NCBI GenBank assembly: GCA_018350325.1
Contig: JAEVLN010000028.1
Span: 372,001 to 436,000, forward strand
Length of the DNA: 64,000 bases
From: Globodera rostochiensis
Lineage: Eukaryota; Nematoda; Chromadorea; Rhabditida; Heteroderidae
Direction of reading: 5' to 3'
Part shown: in pieces, positions 58,901 through 64,000 of the stretch
How positions within the stretch are numbered: position 1 is the stretch's first letter
How the letters are laid out: each line of letters starts with the position of its first letter
Notes under the pieces: generated by a model
What the model was told of the DNA's origin: nothing
Database searches by the model: none
What the model saw: only the letters and a program-made list of their open reading frames with translations
Translations under genes and position numbers: made by a program

Positions 58901-61900
58901 TTGGCGGTTCGGTTGACATGTCCGGCTTTGCTCATCAAAAAACGGTCTTTTTTCACCATTTTTCCCCTCGCCTGCTTTTTCCATTCCAACCACCATTTGT
59001 CTATAGGATGCGGATGACCCATTGATCATAACCCCAGCTATTGATGGATCAATTGGATGAAATGGCAGGGACTTCAGCGGCCTCAAAGGGCCCCTGGCAA
59101 AGACATGCCCCAAAGAGATGAAAAAACAAATTCCCAAAATTGTCAAAGACGAAGCGGAAAATGTCAAATAAAAAATTTCTCGAAAAGTCCTTTTCTAAAA
59201 ACCACAATCTTCATCTCAGCCGAATAAATATTTTAAACTTTTATTGTTAGTACTATAATGAATGGCTAGGCCCCAGATTTTAGCCTCGAATGGACCTTCT
59301 CTCAATTTATTGGATATATTGTATTTTAAAAATTTGTAAACATTTCGCAAAATTTGGACCAATTTTCTTAACAAATCATGTAAAAATTTCCAAAATCCGT
59401 CGGCGGGACCTTCTCATTCTTAAAAAGCTTCAAAAAAGTAACGTTTTTTAAAATTTTGATGGTAAATCTGTTAACAAATCGGGATGGGAACAGAAACCGG
59501 CTGGCGAATAGACAAAGACTGACAGAGAAATGTTTAAAAACCCCTATTCTCCATCTCAGCCAAATAAATATTTCTAATTTCAATGTAAAAATTAAAACAA
59601 TTGCTTTAATATTCTTAATACACACATATATTTTTAAACTATACCCGGTGCTTTCCAGTCCAGCGTCATGCTGTCCTCCAACACGTCTTTGACCTCCAGC
59701 GGCCCCTCGGGCGCACTTGGTCGGCCCAAGACATTCACTAGCACGCCGTGCGTGTCCGTGCCGCTCTCATTGCTTGCGGTCAATGTGTATGTGCCTGCGT
59801 GTGCACGAGTGGCACTGCGGATCGTCAAGTGCGTCTTGTAGTCCTCGTTTGCGATGCGCACTTTGTCGTCATTGACGGGCGCGTTGTTGAAAGTCCAGAC
59901 TTTGTCGGGTGGTGGTTCGCCGCTGACCGGCACTTTGAAGTCCACTGACTGGCCCACCTTGATCAAAAATGGAATGTTTAAAAATTGTTTTCCATTTTTT
60001 TTCTTGACCTTGATTGTGACTGTTTGCATGGCACTCCGATCGATCTGCGGCTTCTGGTGACGTGCTTTGGTCAACAACTTCTGACTCGGATCACTGGGTT
60101 CGCCTGGTCCAGCTTTGTTCACTGCTTTGACACGAAATTCGTACACTTCGCCTTCCTTCAAGCCTTGGACAGTGGCTTGCGTTGTTGGACCGCCGACCCG
60201 CGCGCACTCCTTCCAGTTCCGGTCGTGCTTACTCTTCCGCTCGATGATGTAGTCTTCGATGGGTGCACCGCCGTCATTTTTCGGACTATCCCATACCAGA
60301 TCGGCACGGTTGGCGTCCCAGTCCACAATTTCGGGCACGCCGGGCTTGCCCGGCTCGTCATATGGATTCTTGGCAACAATGCCGTGCTCTGTGTTCAACG
60401 GCTCTGATTGGCCCTCCTTGTTGACCGCTTTGACACGAAATTTGTACTCTTAAATTTTAAAATATTTTATTATAATTCATTTACTTTTTGATCTTCTCAA
60501 ATCGAGTAAGCAAAAAAGCTAGCATTAAAACAAATAAGCAAAATGATACCTTCGCCCTTCTTCAGCCCCTTGACTTGAGCCGTGCAGTCCGGCACCTTCG
60601 CGCACGGCACCCATTTGCCGCCCTCCATCTTCTCGACCTGTACTCACGGAGATTATGAAATTCATGATTATGTAGGGTGGTGGTCAGGGCGCCGACCCCT
60701 CTTAAAAATAAAGCAAAATTCTCAAAAAAAAGTGTTAGCCTCGTAAAAATATGTCTCCATGATTAAATTCCGAGCTATAATGCCCACCTCGTAGTGGTCA
60801 ATCGGCACTCCCCCATCGTCCTCTAAAATATTATTTTGATCATAATAATAAAAAATGCGTAACATTTTTGTCTACGGAATGCCAGATTTCGGACTCTTTT
60901 GGCTAAAATCCGAAAAATTATTAGAAAATCTCACAGAAATTTTTAAAATTCAATGGTAAATATATTATAAAAATTGCTTTAATATTCTTTTACACCCACA
61001 TCTGTTTTTAAAAACCTTACCGGGCGGCTTCCAGGTCAATGCGCAGCCATCTACGGTCACGTTGCTGACCTCCAGCGGGCCGCGCGGTTTGCTCGGCTTG
61101 TCCAGCACGGTCAGATCAGCGGTTATGGTGTCCGCGCCGCTGCTGTTTTGCACTTGTAGCGCATACGCACCGCGGTCCGCTCGCACTGCAGCTGGTATGC
61201 ACAGAATGGTGTGGTCATTCTTCTTGGTGTCCACCTGTAGATGATCATGGTTGAATAAAACGATGCATATTTTCGAGCTTGAGTCGAGTTTTGCCAAACA
61301 GTCTTTGACCTGGATGGAGCCGGTCAGATCAGTGATCGACTGTTGGTTCTTGGACCAGGACACTTCTGGTGCCGGCTTTCCGCCAAACGTCACCACCCAT
61401 TTGGCGGTTTGGCCCGCGCGCACCACCAAATTCTTCATGTCGTCATGTTTCAGCCATGCGCGAACTGAATGTTGAACAATTTAAAATAGACCCAGGGAAT
61501 TGCTGCATAAAATTCTGATCAAATTTTTGATCTGACAATTTTAATCGCTTTGAAAGATACCAAATTTTGGAGCAGTGACCACCTTCTCGCACGGCTCGCT
61601 GGGCTGTCCTGGTCCAGCCTTGTTCACTGCGCGAACTCGAAACTGATACTCTAAAAATTAAAATTAAAAATAAAAAAAAAGATTGAAGTTAAAGCTTAAT
61701 TTTAATATAATTATAAAAATAATATTTTTTTTTGTTTAAAATTACGTGCCAATTTTGTCAAAAGCAAATTTCTGAATATTTAAGGAGTGGACATGAAGTG
61801 GACTGTCTCTCCAGAGAATTCAAAAAGAGATTTGTTTAAATTTATTTACCTTTGCCTTCGTCCAAGCCCTTCACAGTTGCTTCGGGCGTTGCAGAAGTGG

Positions 61901-64000
61901 CCACCTGAAAATGTTAAAAACACAATCAATTAAATAATTTCTAATGCTTTTTAAAGAAGAATTCAACAAGTAAAACTTCTTTGATTTGTTTTAAATAATT
62001 TGAAATAAGTTTACGCAATTAAATTTCGGAGATATTACGCCCCACCAACTGACCTGCTTCCACTCCTTGCTCTTTGGGTCCCGCATCTCCACCAGGTACT
62101 GCTCGATGAGCGCACCGCCGTCCTGGAATTAATTTTAAAAAGAAACTTAAAGCTGGATTGTTCAGCAAAACCTTCATCGGCGGGTCCCACTGCAGCGAAA
62201 CAAAGTCTTTGTCCACATCGGTAATTTGTGGTCGGCCCTGGGGGGAAAAACGCAAAATGTTTTTTCATTCTAAACTCCATTGGCATTGTTTCTATCCCTT
62301 CACAGAAGCTTTTTGAATTCCTTTAACTCAAATTTTTTGTTTACCGGTTTGCCCGGCTCGTCCCATGGGTTCTTGATTTGGTAGTGCTTGTCCGTTGCCA
62401 ACGGCTCCGACTCGCCCTCCTTGTTGATCGCTTTTACTCGAAACTTGTACGCTATTGATTTTAAAAATTTATTAAACATTTAATAAATATGCAAAATTAT
62501 TACCCCCCTTCTCTTTCAACCCTTTGACTTGCAGCGACGTTTCGCCCGGCCCGACCTGGCCAACTGGCACAAATTTGCCACCACCGTCAACGTCCTAAAA
62601 GTAAAAGGTTGCACAGTCACTAAAGTACAAAACCCCTAAAGAAAAAGGCGTGTTACAGTAATTGAATGCGTCTTACTGTCCTAATCGGTTTGGTAAGGCA
62701 TCAAAATTATGAAAAAAAAATTGGAGTTTTTCGAAAAATGTCATCAGACTCGAGATGGTGTACGGGTAATTAAGCACCCAAAAATTGGGTATCAAAAAGA
62801 AATTCTGACTTATAACTTTCTCCAACCTAAACCGATTAGGTTAAACATAATTCCAAATAAAAGCTCTAGATGAGTAGAAGCTATCTTCAAACAGAATCTA
62901 GTCGATTGTTCCTCGAGATAACTGGACTAATTTGTAAGGGATATGCAATGACCTGAGCCTCCACAACGTATCCGGTCAGCGGCTCTCCTCCGTCGTCCGC
63001 TTAATGTATTTTGATCATTAATAAAAAAATGCGTAAATTTTTCCGCTGGTGCCCAACTTCCATGCCCAGTTTTCAGGTACTCCTCGGAAGACACACACCA
63101 GGGATATAACGGATTACGGACTTTTTTGGGTCCGGAATTCCGGACCTTTTTTGAGTCCGGAATTCCGGACATTGTAAAATAATCCCCGGAGAGTAAAGGT
63201 GCCCCAGGCAAAAGGAAATTATGAATTTATCGAAAGTTTGGAGGGGGGCGGGGATCTGACGAGAAAATTGTGATGCGTAGAGGCGAAGAGTGTAGACACA
63301 TCTTTTTTTAAACCTTACCGGGCGGCTTCCACGCCAACGTCTATAACATTTAACAAAAATTTAATTTTTATAAAATTTATTCATTAAAACGTGCCGCGCC
63401 ATCCGCACAAATGTCGCTGACCGCCAGCGGGCCCTTGGGCGGCTCGGGTCGGCCCACCACCGTCACATTGGCACTTGACTCGCATTCGCCACTTTTGTTC
63501 TTCAGTCTGATTGTGAATTTGCCCGAATCACCGCGCTGCGCGTCCTCAATCTTCAGCACAGTTTTGCCCTTCTCAGTGGTCATTTTCACACGTCCACCAG
63601 TCTTAATTATGGAAAATTTAATATTTTTAATACAAAAAAACAAATATATAAAGCAACCTTCAACGGCTTCCCGTTGACCTCCCAACTGACAGCCGGGAGC
63701 GGCTCCCCTGCGATGGGAACCTCGTATTTGATCGTTTCGCCCACCCGCAGGCGCTGATCCTGTATGCCACCGGCGGTAAACGCCGGAGGGGCTAAAATGC
63801 GTCAAAATGTTCAAAAAGCCGTTAGCAAACTTCAAGCGGGTTTTTTCGAAAAGAATTTTTTAAATTTAAGTCGAATCATAAAATGTTTTTTATCGCAAAA
63901 CCCCCCAAAATATACACAGACTCGGTTTTGCTTGGATCTTGAACGGTTTGCCGTGGTCGCACGGGTCGCCCGGGCCTGCCTTGTTGACTGCGCGAACTCG
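28986..64000 (-). CDS. unc-22: Twitchin (UNC-22) giant muscle kinase, 3' part; 5' end beyond window
   Basis: Twitchin is a titin-like protein of the muscle A-band that regulates relaxation through its kinase. From 64000 leftwards the exons encode repeating Fn3-Fn3-Ig modules. Ig domains lie at about 63.8-63.4, 61.4-61.1, 60.0-59.7, 56.2-55.9, 54.2-53.9, 51.6-51.3, 50.3-50.0, 48.7-48.4, 47.9-47.6, 46.4-46.1, 44.3-44.0, 43.3-42.5, 40.5-40.1 and 40.0-39.6 kb. Fn3 pairs between them carry typical motifs (DDGGAPI..Y.VE, YEFRVKAVNKAGPGEPSDPS). Then follow Ig 38.5-38.1, Ig 38.0-37.5, Fn3 37.4-36.8, a Ser-rich linker (36.58-36.19), the kinase (33.85-31.56), two Ig domains (31.2-30.6 and 30.0-29.3) and a tail ending ERRSASVVSSNTSK at 28986. 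This order matches C. elegans twitchin around the kinase. Many exon ends are splice-consistent, but I have not proved every junction. Confidence 0.93.
31560..33850 (-). other. unc-22: Twitchin kinase domain exons
   Basis: This part of twitchin encodes a complete Ser/Thr kinase of the titin/MLCK group. It starts with the linker DPWQKYPPQPVEIKKGSVYE and then EEIGNGAFGMVHR (glycine loop). AAKF has the ATP lysine. It continues with LRHPALISLHDAFETDQE, GGELFEKV, HLDLKPEN (catalytic loop), LIDFGLA (metal-binding DFG), TTGTAEFASPEVV, YTDMWSVGVLSFILLSGLSP, KDFIRRLLILDPKERMS and HPWL. All expected catalytic residues are present, so the kinase looks active. The regulatory tail continues into YRIRDASFDAGDAQPRF. 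The domain is split into at least seven exons, including one of 27 nt. Confidence 0.93.
32700..32726 (-). other. unc-22: 27-nt microexon in the kinase catalytic loop
   Basis: This encodes MSYVHLDLK between acceptor atattaag and donor AAAG|GTAAGC. The preceding exon ends EALQHMHE and the next begins PENIMFQTK, so the joined catalytic loop reads HMHE-MSYVHLDLK-PENIMF. The HxDxKPEN motif would be lost without it, so I regard the exon as real. Confidence 0.85.
34090..36187. other. Long intron region before the kinase
   Basis: About 2.1 kb between the Ser-rich linker exon and the exon encoding DEVGRLIRGRSATPAVQ (34080-34012). It contains a possible 18-nt microexon at 34381-34398 and a short element at about 34190-34310 of the ccggaattccgg MITE type. 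It also has purine-rich repeats near 34540-34580 and 35530-35560. I see no other coding exon. Confidence 0.5.
42308..42450. repeat. Intron block shared with two other twitchin introns (copy 1)
   Basis: The block runs from ccccggagggggtaaaggt through ggatcggacgagaaaattg to the acceptor side of the exon that reads out as GG(A/C)AG-TTTCC on the plus strand. The same block in the same position is at 53432-53590 and 63182-63330. It is noncoding. Confidence 0.85.
42699..42984. mobile_element. MITE with about 85-bp inverted arms, TA flanks
   Basis: About 286 bp bounded by TATGTCGGTGTAT and its near reverse complement ATACGCCGACATA. The long imperfect arms share ggagtaggtgtag facing ctacacctattcc and tattcaaataatacgag facing ctcgtattatttgaata. 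A TA at each border fits a Tc1/mariner-type non-autonomous element. It lies in a twitchin intron. A diverged fragment with the same gaaacaataaagaaaaa motif is inverted at about 29170-29300. Confidence 0.75.
45084..45230. mobile_element. 147-bp hAT-type MITE with perfect 8-bp duplication
   Basis: The terminal inverted repeats are TAGGGTTGCTC and GAGCAACCCTA. Identical flanking 8-mers, atttagat, occur at 45076-45083 and 45231-45238. The interior consists of repeated gtcggggt/cgaggac motifs and is GC-rich in an AT-rich intron. There is no coding content. The insertion is inside the twitchin intron between 45020 and 45265. Confidence 0.88.
47402..47475. mobile_element. Short CAGGGATGTAAC-family MITE (74 bp)
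   Basis: The ends are CAGGGACATAACGG and CCGGTTACATCCCTG. The interior is ccggacatttttgggtt-like sequence shared with other short copies in this gene. Flanks do not show an obvious 8-bp duplication, so the borders are provisional. Confidence 0.6.
53432..53590. repeat. Intron block shared with two other twitchin introns (copy 2)
   Basis: Starts ccccggagggtaaaggtgcc and includes ggatcggacgagaaaattg and gatgcgcagaggcgaaaag. It ends at the acceptor of the Fn3 exon. It differs from copies 1 and 3 by short indels only. Confidence 0.88.
54476..54593. mobile_element. Short CAGGGATGTAAC-family MITE (118 bp)
   Basis: The ends are CAGGGATGTAACG and GGTTACATCTCTG, with gaattccggatt-type palindromic motifs inside. 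The flanking sequence is CA-rich, giving only a loose match of 8-mers. It is in a twitchin intron. Confidence 0.65.
56875..56958. mobile_element. Short CAGGGATGTAAC-family MITE (84 bp) with near-perfect duplication
   Basis: The element reads CCGGGATGTAACCGAA at one end and GGTTCATCCCTG at the other, with ccggaattccgg in the middle. Flanking 8-mers ctgcagat (56867-56874) and ctgcagct (56959-56966) match at 7 of 8 positions. This supports insertion with an 8-bp target duplication, as for hAT elements. Confidence 0.72.
57913..59010 (+). pseudogene. BED-type zinc-finger element remnant inside a 2.4-kb twitchin intron
   Basis: The intron from about 57250 to 59640 is far longer than the neighbouring introns (mostly 50-400 bp). 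On its plus strand, antisense to twitchin, 57990-58122 encodes FYCRAEGDCDCKIGGKPTKT followed by LWRHIERRHKIS. This has the Cys...Cys...His-x4-His layout of a BED finger, common in hAT transposases. Later open stretches in other frames (58315-58656; 58679-59017) contain LARTIEYGLIQMLGKWTTRK and similar, with no recognised domain. Frames are broken and no terminal repeats were found. It may be a decayed hAT element or a nested gene. Confidence 0.45.
63182..63330. repeat. Intron block shared with two other twitchin introns (copy 3)
   Basis: Starts ccccggagagtaaaggtgcc and includes ggatctgacgagaaaattg and gatgcgtagaggcgaagag, ending at the Fn3 acceptor. Immediately before it is another ccggaattccgg MITE fragment (63102-63180), as in the introns at 47.3 and 54.4 kb. 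Confidence 0.86.

Noticed and set aside
1..64000. tRNA, rRNA or spliced-leader RNA genes
   Set aside because: I saw no convincing cloverleaf with A/B boxes, no rRNA core sequence and no spliced-leader sequence by eye. A tRNAscan or covariance-model run would be decisive.

Overview
The window is a eukaryotic, almost certainly nematode, chromosome segment. Genes are split into many short exons by small AT-rich introns. The closest recognisable protein relatives are animal proteins: twitchin, DYF-11/IFT54, DENND4/Crag and tRNA-splicing endonuclease subunit 54. Every supported gene lies on the minus strand. The short introns, at least one GC-AG intron, abundant MITEs and relatively GC-rich exons fit a tylenchid plant-parasitic nematode of the cyst-nematode type (Heterodera/Globodera). 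That placement is inference from gene style, not from a database match.

Layout. 0-6.4 kb is a compact minus-strand cluster: a tentative unknown gene (about 0.8-1.7 kb), a SEN54-like tRNA-splicing endonuclease subunit (1.9-2.4 kb) and a dyf-11/IFT54 ciliary gene (3.2-5.1 kb). 6.4-15.0 kb is one DENND4-type Rab GEF gene of about 20 or more exons. It carries an intact 279-bp hAT-type MITE with a perfect 8-bp target duplication in one intron.

15.0-28.7 kb is an accessory, repeat-built region. It holds a Tc1/mariner-type element with long terminal inverted repeats and a nested hairpin. It also holds two foldback elements whose arms are made of short tandem subrepeats, a decayed transposase-like remnant, an orphan coiled-coil ORF, and a 7.5-kb satellite array. 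The satellite has about 57 copies of a 128/139-bp unit in two adjacent subfamilies.

29.0-64.0 kb is the 3' part of a twitchin (unc-22) gene: a long run of Ig and fibronectin-III modules in Fn-Fn-Ig order, then Ig-Ig-Fn, a low-complexity linker, a twitchin-type protein kinase domain, two Ig domains and a short tail. The 5' end lies beyond the window. Its introns contain MITEs, a 2.4-kb insertion with a BED-type zinc finger, and blocks of sequence shared between introns at equivalent places in different Fn modules. The shared blocks suggest recent duplication or gene conversion inside the repeat array.

The genes are not a pathway: cilium assembly, tRNA splicing, Rab activation and muscle structure are unrelated housekeeping or structural jobs. 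I saw no new defence or catalytic system. The most unusual material is the satellite next to a twitchin 3' end that looks shortened, the foldback elements, and the intron homogenisation inside twitchin.
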